64,000 nucleotides of DNA from an uncultured Bacilli bacterium (GTDB lineage Bacteria > Bacillota_I > Bacilli_A > RF39 > UBA660). Below the pieces are notes generated by a model. The model saw nothing but the letters and a program-made list of their open reading frames with translations, did no database searches and was not told where the DNA came from. Both the position numbers and the translations under genes were made by a program. The first letter of the stretch is position 1; the number at the start of each line of letters is the position of its first letter. Positions 52,549 to 62,007 of the stretch are shown piece after piece. Location of the stretch: contig CAKOXD010000002.1 of assembly GCA_934130005.1 (NCBI GenBank), positions 1-64,000 of the forward strand, read 5' to 3'.

Positions 52549-53178
52549 TTATATTAAATCAGATTTTTTTATTATGTAAATTTTATCTTTTTTATAAAAA
52601 GCATAAAATATATCTTCTAAAGATAAATTTTGTTTTTCCAATAGTTTATATATCCAAAGTTTATCTTTTTTTATTTCTTTTAATACTTCAAAATCTATTA
52701 CACCATCAAGTATTATAGGCATAGGATAATCTTTAGTTTTCTGAAATACTGAAAGTGTTCCACTGTTTTCAAGAATTGCATAATCTACTTCTTCTATACT
52801 TTTTATTCCTTTTTCTCTTAATTGTGATATTAAATCATCTAAACTATATCTTAGTTTTGTCATTTGTTCAAAACATACTTTTCCAGCTTTTATTATAACA
52901 CTTGGTTTTCCATCTAAAAAATTTCTTATTTTATTATTTTTTATACTTATATAACTTAAGGATATTTGAATAATTACTAATTCTAATATTGGTATTATCG
53001 AAACAAATATAGATCGTTTTGATTCTTCTATACATATAGCCGCAAGTTCAGCTACTAATATTGTTACAATTAAATCTATTATACTTAATTCTCCTACTTC
53101 TTTTTTCCCCATTATTCTATAAGAAATCACTATTATAAAATAAAGTATAAATGTTTTTACTATAATATCTATATACAT
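52549..53178 (-). CDS. DUF421 family membrane protein (YetF-like)
   Basis: 209 residues from ATG 53178 (AGGTGAT seven bases upstream; a GTG at 53187 is in frame). Three membrane helices (IVKTFILYFIIVISYRIMGKKEVGE, LIVTILVAELAAICI, IFVSIIPILELVIIQISLSYI), then a soluble double domain: LDGKPSVIIKAGKVCFEQM, LRYSLDDLISQLREKGI and VDYAILENSGTLSVF. The family has a GKxExGEL motif, seen here as GKKEVGELSIIDL. Members include Bacillus YetF and YrbG and sporulation-related copies that help spore germination. Confidence 0.93.
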   Translation of the reverse strand: MYIDIIVKTFILYFIIVISYRIMGKKEVGELSIIDLIVTILVAELAAICIEESKRSIFVSIIPILELVIIQISLSYISIKNNKIRNFLDGKPSVIIKAGKVCFEQMTKLRYSLDDLISQLREKGIKSIEEVDYAILENSGTLSVFQKTKDYPMPIILDGVIDFEVLKEIKKDKLWIYKLLEKQNLSLEDIFYAFYKKDKIYIIKKSDLI

Positions 53179-53250
53179 ATTAATCACCTATTTTATTATG
53201 ATTAGTTCTATTTTTTTTATTCAAGAATATTTTTTATTAAGGGTGATTTT

Positions 53251-53625
53251 ATGAATTATATAAAAAATGTTACATTTAGTATTCTATATATAATTGGCTT
53301 TATATTATTTTTAACTTTTATTTTAACGTTATTTTCTTATTTTAATATTTTATCTTCTAAAGTTGTTTCTATATTTAAGATATTAATACCTGTTATATCT
53401 TTATTTATTGGTGGTTTCTATTTAGGAAAAAGAAGTAATAAAAAAGGATGGTTTGAAGGATTAAAACTAGGATTAATTTTCCTTATTTTATTAGTTATAT
53501 TTGAATTTTTAGCACTTAATATAAATTTTGAAGTTAAAAATATTTTATATTATTTAATTATTTTAGCTTCTACTTCTTTTGGAAGTATTGTTGGTATTAA
53601 TAAAAATATTGCTCAAAATAAATAA
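53251..53625 (+). CDS. TIGR04086 family membrane protein
   Basis: 124 residues with four hydrophobic helices. The pair ISLFIGGFYLGKRSNKKGWFEGLKLG (in the second half) is the TIGR04086/YrzE-like family signature. No function is known for the family. It is convergent-free, reading away from the DUF421 gene, and its end overlaps the promoter of the histidine phosphatase gene. GGGTGAT precedes the ATG. Confidence 0.85.
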   Translation: MNYIKNVTFSILYIIGFILFLTFILTLFSYFNILSSKVVSIFKILIPVISLFIGGFYLGKRSNKKGWFEGLKLGLIFLILLVIFEFLALNINFEVKNILYYLIILASTSFGSIVGINKNIAQNK

Positions 53626-53637
53626 TTGTGTTATAAT
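53609..53637 (+). promoter_or_regulatory. sigma-A promoter of the histidine-phosphatase gene
   Basis: TTGCTC (53609-53614), 17-nt spacer, TATAAT (53632-53637) with an extended TG. The -35 lies inside the end of the upstream gene. Confidence 0.7.
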
Positions 53638-53656
53638 CATTTGACCAGGTGATTAT

Positions 53657-54154
53657 ATGACAAAATTTATTCTTGTTAGGCATGCTAGTCCTAACTATTT
53701 AAAAATTTTAAATATGGATTTTAATAAATATTATGCGACTGCATTTGCACCTTTAAGTAAAAAAGGAATAGATGATGCTTTAGTACTTCGTGATGACAAA
53801 ATCTTTGAAAATAGTGATATTATTATAACTTCTCCTTTTACTAGAGCTTTAAATACTGCTTCTATAATTAATAAAAATAATTTAGATTTAATTATTGAAC
53901 CTGGTTTACATGAATGGATGCCTGATATAATGGGTCAATATTTTGATAATAACTATAATAATATAGGACCTTTTGAATCTATTTATAGTATTAGAAAAAG
54001 AAGTTTAAAGGTATTAAAAAAATATTTAAATTATAATAAAGTTATTGTCGTTACTCATAAAGTTGTTATATTTTCTCTTACAAATATGGATACTAAAATG
54101 AGTGGTTTCCATGAAATACAAATTGATAAAAATAAAATTAAAGTAAAAAGATAA
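53657..54154 (+). CDS. histidine phosphatase family protein
   Basis: Phosphoglycerate-mutase-like phosphohydrolase, 165 residues. The catalytic RHAS motif is at VRHASPNYLK (residues 7-16). Further motifs: FAPLSKKGIDDA, TSPFTRALNTASII (second Arg) and VVTHKVVIF (second His). The length is short for the family, and the substrate is not known. AGGTGATTAT precedes the ATG. It converges with the acyltransferase gene: the two stop codons are back to back inside a shared palindromic terminator. Confidence 0.9.
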   Translation: MTKFILVRHASPNYLKILNMDFNKYYATAFAPLSKKGIDDALVLRDDKIFENSDIIITSPFTRALNTASIINKNNLDLIIEPGLHEWMPDIMGQYFDNNYNNIGPFESIYSIRKRSLKVLKKYLNYNKVIVVTHKVVIFSLTNMDTKMSGFHEIQIDKNKIKVKR

Positions 54155-54172
54155 TCAATTGATTATCTTTTT
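54145..54172. terminator. bidirectional terminator between two convergent genes
   Basis: AAAAAGATAATCA and TGATTATCTTTTT form an almost perfect palindrome. Both stop codons (TAA 54152-54154; TGA on the minus strand 54155-54157) lie in its centre. Confidence 0.9.
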
Positions 54173-55183
54173 TGCTGTTTTAAATATTAAATATTTTATA
54201 TAAGCTAATAAGTAAGATAGAATAAATATAGTTAATATAATAGGTACCATATATTTAAGATATTGTTCTGGTGTTGTTAAATATAAATTTAAATTTTTAT
54301 AAATAATTAAATCTATAATATAAGAAAATAAATATATATCTAATGATAATTTAGAAATGTTTGTTATTATTTTTAATGTTATTTTATTTTTTATATTTAC
54401 TTTATACAACAATAAGAAGAAGATAGTTGATATAACAATTGTTTGTAAACTATTATAACCTCCTAAGAAATCTGTACTAAATTTATTATTGTAATTATAA
54501 ATATAAGATAATACCGTTTCAATAAGCAGTATTAATATAAATATAATTATTCCTTTCTTTTTATTTATTTCTATTTTATATTCATTTATGTATGCTCCTA
54601 TAAAATAATATATAAATGGATAAATTTTACTCCACCAATCTGGTATTATTTCTAATTTTACTCCATCTATATTTATATAATTAATAATTGGATATATAGA
54701 ACACATACTTATTAAGGACAATATTAATATTTGTTTTTTTCTTTTTGTATTTAATGAGTCATATAAAATATTTAAAAATGGTATAAGTAAAAATAATCCA
54801 ATATACATTTCTACATACCATGCATATCCACATGCAGAAAAATCAAATATACTTATAATCATTCTTAGTATTCTTATATTTTCGGATAAATATATCTTTC
54901 TAAATAATATACATATAATTGATATAAAAATATAACTTGTTAATATACTTAAAATTCTTTTGTAATATTTTTTATTTAATTTGTCTTTTCTTTTTAAGTA
55001 TCCTGTTAATAACATAAATAGAGGTACACCAATATAGAACATCCATCTAAAAAATATGGATATAAACATTTCTATTCCTTTTATATTTGTTTCATAAAAG
55101 CCATTATTTAAAAAGAAATGAACTGATGGTACAAATAATATTGCAAAAAATCTTATTAAATCTAATCCACTTAATCTTTTCAT
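54155..55183 (-). CDS. acyltransferase 3 family protein (OatA-like)
   Basis: Ten-helix membrane O-acyltransferase, 342 residues. LSGLDLIRFFAILFVPSVHFFLNNG (residues 4-28) gives the family R-F and His. RWMFYIGVPLFMLLTGYLKRK and SACGYAWYVEMYIGLFLLIPF match the acyltransferase-3 core (the GY-WY motif). Such proteins O-acetylate peptidoglycan, teichoic acids or exopolysaccharides. No C-terminal SGNH domain is fused, but a separate SGNH-type gene lies on the other side of the divergent intergenic region. The pair may act together. Confidence 0.92.
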   Translation of the reverse strand: MKRLSGLDLIRFFAILFVPSVHFFLNNGFYETNIKGIEMFISIFFRWMFYIGVPLFMLLTGYLKRKDKLNKKYYKRILSILTSYIFISIICILFRKIYLSENIRILRMIISIFDFSACGYAWYVEMYIGLFLLIPFLNILYDSLNTKRKKQILILSLISMCSIYPIINYINIDGVKLEIIPDWWSKIYPFIYYFIGAYINEYKIEINKKKGIIIFILILLIETVLSYIYNYNNKFSTDFLGGYNSLQTIVISTIFFLLLYKVNIKNKITLKIITNISKLSLDIYLFSYIIDLIIYKNLNLYLTTPEQYLKYMVPIILTIFILSYLLAYIKYLIFKTAKKIIN

Positions 55184-55220
55184 AAATTCACCACTTATAT
55201 TTTATCATATTTTTACCTTT

Positions 55221-55251
55221 TTGTTATATATTTTAATTTATGTGTTATAAT
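55221..55251 (+). promoter_or_regulatory. extended -10 promoter of the SGNH hydrolase gene
   Basis: TATAAT at 55246-55251 with TGTG upstream. A possible TTGTTA -35 at 55221-55226 has a long 19-nt spacer. Confidence 0.6.
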
Positions 55252-55273
55252 AATTAATTAATGAGGTGATACT

Positions 55274-55942
55274 ATGAAAAAAGTTTTGAAAAAAACTCCA
55301 TATTTAAATTTAATTTTAATTTCTATTTTTTTAATAATTTCAATTGGTTTTAATATTTATCTTTCTAATAATAAAAATTATGTATATAAAATGGATGAAA
55401 ATATTGTATTTTTTGGAGATTCTATTACAAATAAATATAAAGTTGAGGAGTTTTTTTCAAATACTTATGTTATTAATAGTGGAATAAGTGGAGATAAAAG
55501 TGAAGATTTATTAAATAGAATGAATGATGTTTATAAATATAATCCTTCTAAAGTTTTTATTCTTATTGGTATTAACGATTTAAATAATGGTATAAAAGAA
55601 GATGAGATATTAAATAATATTCAAAAAATAATTAATGGTATTAAAACAAATAGAATGCATTCTAAAATATATATAGAGTCTGTTTATCCTATAAATAGAG
55701 ATGTTTTCAATGAAAAAGATTATTCTTTTAATGAAGATATTTCAAATGATACTATTAAAGAATTTAATAAAAAATTAAAAAAACTATGTAAGGAAAATGA
55801 TATTACTTATATTAATGTTTATGATTCTTTACTAGATGATAATGGTAATTTAAAAGATGTCTATACCTTAGAAGGTTTACATTTAAATGATTTAGGTTAT
55901 TTTAAAGTAACTTCTACTATAAATAAATATATAAAAAAATAA
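55274..55942 (+). CDS. SGNH/GDSL hydrolase
   Basis: Membrane-anchored extracytoplasmic esterase or lipase-like enzyme, 222 residues. The signal or anchor helix is LNLILISIFLIISIGFNIYL (about 11-30). Block I is VFFGDSITNKY (Ser), block II NSGISGDKSED (Gly), block III LIGINDLNNG (Asn), and block V EGLHLNDLGY (Asp and His). It reads divergently from an acyltransferase and could deacylate, or act with it on, cell-wall polymers. AGGTGAT precedes the ATG. Confidence 0.93.
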   Translation: MKKVLKKTPYLNLILISIFLIISIGFNIYLSNNKNYVYKMDENIVFFGDSITNKYKVEEFFSNTYVINSGISGDKSEDLLNRMNDVYKYNPSKVFILIGINDLNNGIKEDEILNNIQKIINGIKTNRMHSKIYIESVYPINRDVFNEKDYSFNEDISNDTIKEFNKKLKKLCKENDITYINVYDSLLDDNGNLKDVYTLEGLHLNDLGYFKVTSTINKYIKK

Positions 55943-55961
55943 TCAGTTGATTATTTTTTTA
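55933..55961. terminator. bidirectional terminator of the SGNH and GH5 genes
   Basis: AATAATCA and TGATTATT arms (55938-55955) with a two-base loop and A/T runs on both sides; it sits between the two converging genes. Confidence 0.75.
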
Positions 55962-56991
55962 TTTGTTCTTTTACAAATTTTCCACTTTCGCTAAGATATT
56001 TATCACTTATATCATTAACTGGTGTATTAGGTAATAAAAGTGCGGATGATTCATTTTTATCTGATAATGACCAATTTGCCCAACTTATATTATTTTCATT
56101 CATAAAATTTACCCATTTCAATGATTCTTCCAAATAAACTCCTCCATTACCATCTGCGCTACTTACACCCCATTCACTTACAAATATTGGTATATTCTTT
56201 TTTGCTTCTAAAATTCTATTTCTTAACCATTCTGTATGTGTTCCAGCATAAAAGTGACAAGCATACATTATATTATCAAAATCTAATTTATCATTTGCTG
56301 GATCTAATATATCTTGACTCCAAGTTCCTGTACCAACTATTATAATACCATCACTATTTTTTCTAATTTCATTTATAACATCTATTGCATATGGCTTTAT
56401 ATCATTATGCCAATTAGTATTACCATTTGGTTCATTACATATTTCAAATATTACGTTAGGTGTATTTTTATATTTTTTTGACATTTCACTAAAGAATTCT
56501 ATTGCTTCTTTTTTATATTTATTTGGATTATTATCACTTAATATGTGCCAGTCTATTATAACATACATGTCTAAATCTATTGCATAATTTACTATTTCAT
56601 ATACTTTGCTTTTTAGATCTTTATTAGATATATATCCATTTTCTTCTGTGTAAAGTGCAATTCTAAATAAATTAGCATTCCAATCATTTTTTAAAGTACT
56701 CATAACTGCCTTATTAGCATATTGGGAATACCATTGTATTCCATGAGTACTTATTCCTTTCAATTGAATTTTTTCATCATATTGATTTACTAAGTCTGTT
56801 CCTTTTATTTTTAGTTTACCATTATAACTAACAAATCTATTTTTTTCTTGTTTTGTATTTTTTTTATTATTTGTTTTTTCTATTGTTTTATTATCTAAAT
56901 TACCAAGTTGATTATTACTATTAAAATACAATTTCGTGAATCCTATTAGTAATAAAATTATTATTGATAAAGCTATTATTATTTTTTTCAT
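55951..56991 (-). CDS. family 5 glycoside hydrolase (endoglucanase-like)
   Basis: Membrane-anchored beta-glycosidase, 346 residues. Signal-anchor helix IIIALSIIILLLIGFTKLYF, a Lys/Asn-rich linker, then a (beta/alpha)8 domain: LKGISTHGIQWYSQY, NLFRIALYT, YVIIDWHIL, NVIFEICNEPNG (acid/base Glu), ACHFYAGTHTEW and IFVSEWGVSSADG (nucleophile Glu). It is the GH5_2 endoglucanase form. No carbohydrate-binding module follows. A single wall-facing glycosidase with no cellulose cluster is more likely to act on an exopolysaccharide or dietary glucan; this is an inference. AAGGAGG precedes the ATG. Confidence 0.93.
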   Translation of the reverse strand: MKKIIIALSIIILLLIGFTKLYFNSNNQLGNLDNKTIEKTNNKKNTKQEKNRFVSYNGKLKIKGTDLVNQYDEKIQLKGISTHGIQWYSQYANKAVMSTLKNDWNANLFRIALYTEENGYISNKDLKSKVYEIVNYAIDLDMYVIIDWHILSDNNPNKYKKEAIEFFSEMSKKYKNTPNVIFEICNEPNGNTNWHNDIKPYAIDVINEIRKNSDGIIIVGTGTWSQDILDPANDKLDFDNIMYACHFYAGTHTEWLRNRILEAKKNIPIFVSEWGVSSADGNGGVYLEESLKWVNFMNENNISWANWSLSDKNESSALLLPNTPVNDISDKYLSESGKFVKEQIKK

Positions 56992-57053
56992 ATTTCCTCC
57001 TTTTATCTATTTTTAGAGTAACATATTTTAATTATTTTTTCTATATTTTTAAT

Positions 57054-57080
57054 AAAAAAAGCTATTTCTAGCTTTTTACT
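57054..57080 (-). terminator. smc terminator
   Basis: AAAGCTA-GAAA-TAGCTTT hairpin containing the stop codon, followed by TTTT on the minus strand. Confidence 0.8.
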
Positions 57081-60016
57081 TCTTCTAATTTAACACTTAC
57101 AAGTTTTGATACACCTGATTCTTGCATTGTAATGCCATATAAGATATCTGCATATTCCATTGTTCTTTTCTTATGTGTTATTAAAATAAATTGTGTTTTC
57201 TCTTGTAATTTTTTTAAATAATTTCCAAATGAGTCAACATTTACTTCATCTAGTGCAGCTTCAACTTCATCTAATATGCAAAAAGGTACTTTTCTAGATT
57301 TTAAGATGGCAAATAACAAGCTAATAGCTGTAAATGTTTTTTCTCCTCCTGATAAAAGTGAAATACTTTTTAAACTTTTACCTGGTGGTGATGCGACTAT
57401 TTCTATTCCTGTTTCAAGAATATTATTTTCATCTGTAAGTTTTAAATCAGCTGTTCCTCCTTTAAATAATTCTTTAAATGTTTCTTTAAAGTTTTCTTTT
57501 ATTACTTTAAATGTTTTTAAGAATTCTCTTTCCATTACTTCATCCATTTCTTTTATAATTAAAAGTAATGTATCTTCCGCTTTATTTAAATCTTCTTGTT
57601 GATTTAATAAAAATTCATATCTTTCACTTACTTTATCATATTCTTCTATTGCATCTACATTTATATTTCCTAAATCTTTAATATCTCTTTTTAGAATGCT
57701 TACTTTATTACGTGCTTCTTCTTCTTCAAGCTCTAGTTTATATGTTGAAATTGCCTTTTCATAAGTTAAAGAATATGTTTCATTTAATTTATTTAATAAA
57801 TTATCTAATTTTACATCCATTCTATTTACATCTATTTCTAAATCTTTTAATTCTTTATTTTTTAAATTATATGAACTATTTTCGCGTTTTAAATTTGATT
57901 CATATTCTTCTAACTCATTATTTAAATTTACTTTCTCTTTTTTTAGTGCTTCTAATTTTAATTCACATTTATTTTTAGAATCAATTGCTTCATAATATTT
58001 ACCTAGTATTTTATTTTCTTCTTCTGTTAAGGTATTATTTAATAAATTATTTGTTCCATTTAATTCTTTTTCTATATTTTCTAGTTTTATTTTATAATCT
58101 TTTAATGTATTTAATTTTATATTTATATATTCTTCTTTATTTATTTTTTCTCTATTTATTAAATATAATTTATCTTCTAATGCTTTATAATTATAATCAT
58201 TAGTATTTATTTTATCTTCTATTATTTTTATTTCTTCTATCTTTTTTTCTAATAATTTTATATTGTTTTCTAATTCATATTTAATACCAATAATATTATT
58301 TTTTCTTCTGTCATTTCCACCAGTTATTGATCCACCTATATGTAATAATTCACCATCTAGTGTAACTATTTTATATCTATAGTTTATTTTTTTACTTATT
58401 ATATTAGCATTATCTATATTATCTACTACTATAACATTTCCTAATTGATTTTCTATTATATTTGAATATTTTTTATCATATTTAATTAAATTTTTTGCTA
58501 CTCCTACAAATCCCTTTAAGTTTTCTAATTCTTTTATTATATTATCTTCTACATATTTTGGTTTTATAATGTTTAAAGGAAAGAATGTTACTCTTCCTAA
58601 ATTATTTTGTTTTAAATATTTTATTGCTTCTTTAGCAACCATTTCATCTTCTACAACAACATATTGAGCTGCAAGTCCTAAACTTGTTGTTATTGCTAGT
58701 GAAAGATTTTCTTCTACTTCTATTAAATTTCCAATTATATTATGTATTCCATTTAGTTTTATATTATTTAAAACTGCTTTTACTTGTGGTTGTAAGTTTC
58801 CATTTGATTCTATTTTTTCTTTTAAATCATTTATATCTTCTTGTAATTTATTTTTCTCTCTTAATTTAGAACTTAAATTAAATTCCAAATTTATTTTTTT
58901 AGTTTTTTCTTCTTCTATTTCTTTTTCTATTTTTTCTAATTCTTCTTTTATTTTTTTTAATTCTTCTTGTTTTAAATTGGTTTCTTCTTCTAATTTTTTT
59001 ATATCATTTTTTAATTCTAGTTCTTTTTCTTTTAAATTTAAAATATTATCATGTAATTTTGTATCTTCTACATCATATTTTTTTCTTTCTACTATTATTG
59101 TTTTTTCACTATTTAATTTTTCTGTTAATGTTATCTTTTCAAGCAATTCTTCATTTAATATATTTATTTCTTTTTCTAGTTCATTAATTTTTAATTTATA
59201 TTCTTCTATTTTCGCTTCTTTCTTATTATTAGTTACAGATATTTCTAATAGTTCTTTATTTAGTGTTTCTATTTTTTCTTTTGCATCAAGATATTTAAAG
59301 TTTATATCTGTTATATCATGTGTTATAAGTGCGACTTCAATATGTTCTAGTTCTTCTTGTTTTTCTAAATATATTTTAGCTTTATCTCTTTGCTCTTTTA
59401 ATGGTTCTACTTGGTTTTTAAGTTCATTTATTATGTCGTTTACACGACTCATATTGTCATGTGTTCTTTCAAGTTTTTTTAATGCTTCTTCTTTTCTTTT
59501 ACGATATTTAAGTACACTTGCAGCTTCTTCAAATATTACTCTTCTACTTTCTGGTTTACTACTTATTATTTCTTCTACTTTACCTTGTGAAATTATATTA
59601 AATGATTCTTTAGCAATTCCACTATCTAATAATAAGTTTGTTATATCTTTAAGTCTTACTCTTTCATTATTTAAAAAGTATTCATTTGTTGAATCTCTAT
59701 AAACTCTTCTTGTTATTTCAATTTCATCATAAGGTACTTTTAAATATTTATCTTTATTATCAAATATTAATGTAACACTTGCACTATTTGATGGTTTTCT
59801 TGATTTGGATCCTGAAAAGATTACATCAGTAGCACTCCCATCTCCTCTAAGTGATTTTATAGATTGTTCTCCAAGAACCCATCTTACTGCATCTACCACA
59901 TTACTTTTTCCACTTCCATTTGGACCTACTATACTTGTTATTCCATTATTCAGTTCTATATTTATTTTATCTGCGAATGATTTAAAACCATTAGCAATTA
60001 TTCTTTTTAAATACAT
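57068..60016 (-). CDS. smc: chromosome segregation ATPase SMC
   Basis: Condensin-type ATPase with a 982-residue chain. Walker A GPNGSGKSN (about 33-41), VRWVLGEQSIKSLRGDG, a first coiled coil, the hinge (about 430-560: GNLIEVEENLSLAITTSLGLAAQYVVVED, TLDGELLHIGGSITGG), a second coiled coil, then the signature LLSGGEKTFTAISLLFAI and Walker B FCILDEVEAALDEVNV. Bacterial SMC is usually about 1150-1200 residues, so its coiled coils are about 100 residues shorter per arm. ATG 60016 has AAAGGTGTGA upstream. The usual rnc and ftsY neighbours are absent. Confidence 0.96.
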   Translation of the reverse strand: MYLKRIIANGFKSFADKINIELNNGITSIVGPNGSGKSNVVDAVRWVLGEQSIKSLRGDGSATDVIFSGSKSRKPSNSASVTLIFDNKDKYLKVPYDEIEITRRVYRDSTNEYFLNNERVRLKDITNLLLDSGIAKESFNIISQGKVEEIISSKPESRRVIFEEAASVLKYRKRKEEALKKLERTHDNMSRVNDIINELKNQVEPLKEQRDKAKIYLEKQEELEHIEVALITHDITDINFKYLDAKEKIETLNKELLEISVTNNKKEAKIEEYKLKINELEKEINILNEELLEKITLTEKLNSEKTIIVERKKYDVEDTKLHDNILNLKEKELELKNDIKKLEEETNLKQEELKKIKEELEKIEKEIEEEKTKKINLEFNLSSKLREKNKLQEDINDLKEKIESNGNLQPQVKAVLNNIKLNGIHNIIGNLIEVEENLSLAITTSLGLAAQYVVVEDEMVAKEAIKYLKQNNLGRVTFFPLNIIKPKYVEDNIIKELENLKGFVGVAKNLIKYDKKYSNIIENQLGNVIVVDNIDNANIISKKINYRYKIVTLDGELLHIGGSITGGNDRRKNNIIGIKYELENNIKLLEKKIEEIKIIEDKINTNDYNYKALEDKLYLINREKINKEEYINIKLNTLKDYKIKLENIEKELNGTNNLLNNTLTEEENKILGKYYEAIDSKNKCELKLEALKKEKVNLNNELEEYESNLKRENSSYNLKNKELKDLEIDVNRMDVKLDNLLNKLNETYSLTYEKAISTYKLELEEEEARNKVSILKRDIKDLGNINVDAIEEYDKVSERYEFLLNQQEDLNKAEDTLLLIIKEMDEVMEREFLKTFKVIKENFKETFKELFKGGTADLKLTDENNILETGIEIVASPPGKSLKSISLLSGGEKTFTAISLLFAILKSRKVPFCILDEVEAALDEVNVDSFGNYLKKLQEKTQFILITHKKRTMEYADILYGITMQESGVSKLVSVKLEEVKS

Positions 60017-60076
60017 ACTTATCACACCTTTAATAATTTTTATTATACTATAAATAAAATAAAAAGAAAAGATTAC

Positions 60077-60107
60077 AAAAAAGAATTCTTTATTTTAGAA
60101 TTCTTTC
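60077..60107 (-). terminator. terminator of the 612-aa prepilin-like gene
   Basis: AAAGAATTC and GAATTCTTT arms (60080-60106) with a T6 run on the minus strand. Confidence 0.85.
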
Positions 60108-61945
60108 TAATCAGAAATGGACATGTTATATATTCCACCACTTTCATTAAAGTAGTATTCCATTACATAAGCACCTGTTGGAATTTCAAAAGTATTTGAA
60201 GTACTTCTAAAATCTCCCATACTTTTGACAACTTTTCCGCCTTTAGATTCATAAAACCTTAAAACTTGGTATCCTTTTGAAGATATGTTAATTTTCTTAC
60301 CCCATGCACTTTCATCAATATTTATATAAATATTTTTTGTATCAAATGGTCCAAAAAATGATGTTTTATCATTATCAAAAGCAAGATATCCTATTGAATC
60401 ATTTGAGATTTTTCCATTATATTCTAATATATTTTCTTCTTTTGTATCTGGATTTGTTGATTTAACCGTTATTTTTTCATTTTCTTCTAAAAATATTAAC
60501 TCATTATTATAATCTTTATAATTTTCATCTCCTATTTTATATTTTGCATTACTAGCACTTACAATTTTAACATATTCTCCACCTTTTTTTATTCCTGAAC
60601 TTGTTATTTTAGGATATTCATACTTTTCATTTATTACATCATTATAAAAATCTGTCTTAGATATTTCATATACATAACATGAATAATAAACGTAAAATTT
60701 TAAATATCTAGCGTTAGTTGGAATGTAATAATCCTTATCTACGGTAGCTAAATTTGGTAATGTTACTTGAGTATTCGAAACTTCTTTCTTATCTTCATCT
60801 AAAAACACATGAGAGATTGTACCACTTGAATTATTATCTCTCCATTTTATTCTTATTTTTTTATTTTGCATTTCATCTGATATTCTAATATAGATATTAT
60901 AATCTTTTAAATTGGTTCCTGTTAAATAGGTATTATCATCTCCATCAAACATTTTCTTATATTCTTCTATGTCACTTGATGCTGTTGAATTTGTTAAATC
61001 TAAAGAAACAATTTCTCCTTCTCTTTTACTATTATCTCTTACTAGTTTTGCTTTAACTACAACTTGTTCTTTAGGAAATTCATTAATATATTTATTCCAT
61101 GTTACACCATTATCTACACTATAATATGCACTTATTCCTTTTTGTTTTTTATAATCTATTCCAACTACATTTTTTATTTCAATCTTATTAGAATATATAA
61201 TTGGTGTTGATGATAAATCAACAATTGTTGGTTTTGCTATCTCAACATTATCTATTTTAGTTTCTTCATATGTTTTTAATGATATTTTTTTACCATCTTT
61301 TATCATCCAAAATGATATTTTTGAATTTTCTTTTAAATTTAAATTTAATATTTTATTTTGACTTTTAATTTCTTTTCCATTTTCTATTTGTGTTTCATCT
61401 ATATATACTATTCCACTTTCAACTTTATAATAATATTCATAATTTCCATCAGGATAAGTTATAGTTAATTTTTTTTCTTTTTCCCAATTAGATGAATTAA
61501 TTGTAGTATCTATAACACTATCAATATCATTACAGTTATTATTTGTTATTTGTGCTACACCACTTATATATTCTACTATATAGTTGTTTACACAAAGTAT
61601 TGCAGATCCTACTAATCCATTTTCTAATATATTTACTGTTCCTCCTGTTGGTTTGGTTCCTTTTATATTAACTAAATCGTTTATTTTTTTATATTGATTA
61701 CCATTTATTATTGTTGAACTATTAACATTATATTGACCATTTACTAGTTTTTTATTATTATTTAACATTTCCATTGCTTGATAGTTTTCTACTGCTTTTA
61801 TATATCCATATGCTGAATCTTTTGCTGATGATTTTCTAGCATCTCTTATTATATTTAATATTACTGGTACTGCTATCAATGATATAATTGCTAGTATTAC
61901 TATGACTGCTAATAGTTCTATTAATGTGAATCCCCTTTTTTTCAT
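60107..61945 (-). CDS. prepilin-like protein (612 aa)
   Basis: Classic type IV prepilin start: KKRG-FTLIELLAVIVILAIISL, cleavage after Gly5, Glu at mature position 5. A pilin-like region follows (about 30-130) with Cys residues in AILCVNNYIVEYI and NNCND. From about residue 150 an extended extracellular part has Ig-like beta strands (WEKEKKLTITYPDGNYEYYYKV) and two or three jelly-roll-like segments (DDNTYLTGTNLKDYNIYIRI; IYINIDESAWGKKINISSK). These may be carbohydrate-binding or discoidin-like domains. It is much longer than normal pilins (150-200). No pilus ATPase or prepilin peptidase is nearby. Confidence 0.86.
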   Translation of the reverse strand: MKKRGFTLIELLAVIVILAIISLIAVPVILNIIRDARKSSAKDSAYGYIKAVENYQAMEMLNNNKKLVNGQYNVNSSTIINGNQYKKINDLVNIKGTKPTGGTVNILENGLVGSAILCVNNYIVEYISGVAQITNNNCNDIDSVIDTTINSSNWEKEKKLTITYPDGNYEYYYKVESGIVYIDETQIENGKEIKSQNKILNLNLKENSKISFWMIKDGKKISLKTYEETKIDNVEIAKPTIVDLSSTPIIYSNKIEIKNVVGIDYKKQKGISAYYSVDNGVTWNKYINEFPKEQVVVKAKLVRDNSKREGEIVSLDLTNSTASSDIEEYKKMFDGDDNTYLTGTNLKDYNIYIRISDEMQNKKIRIKWRDNNSSGTISHVFLDEDKKEVSNTQVTLPNLATVDKDYYIPTNARYLKFYVYYSCYVYEISKTDFYNDVINEKYEYPKITSSGIKKGGEYVKIVSASNAKYKIGDENYKDYNNELIFLEENEKITVKSTNPDTKEENILEYNGKISNDSIGYLAFDNDKTSFFGPFDTKNIYINIDESAWGKKINISSKGYQVLRFYESKGGKVVKSMGDFRSTSNTFEIPTGAYVMEYYFNESGGIYNMSISD

Positions 61946-61978
61946 TTTACCACTCTTTCTACTATATTAATTATATTA

Positions 61979-62007
61979 AAAAAAATTAACTTTTTCAAGT
62001 TAATTTA
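61979..62007 (-). terminator. terminator of the spoVA operon
   Basis: AAATTAACTT (61983-61992) and AAGTTAATTT (61997-62006) arms with an eight-T run on the minus strand. Confidence 0.85.

Noticed and set aside
58977..59702. Plus-strand open frame of 241 codons antisense to smc
   Set aside because: Ser/Phe/Leu-rich translation typical of the reverse of Lys/Glu/Asn coiled coil; no ribosome site; smc motifs are certain on the other strand.
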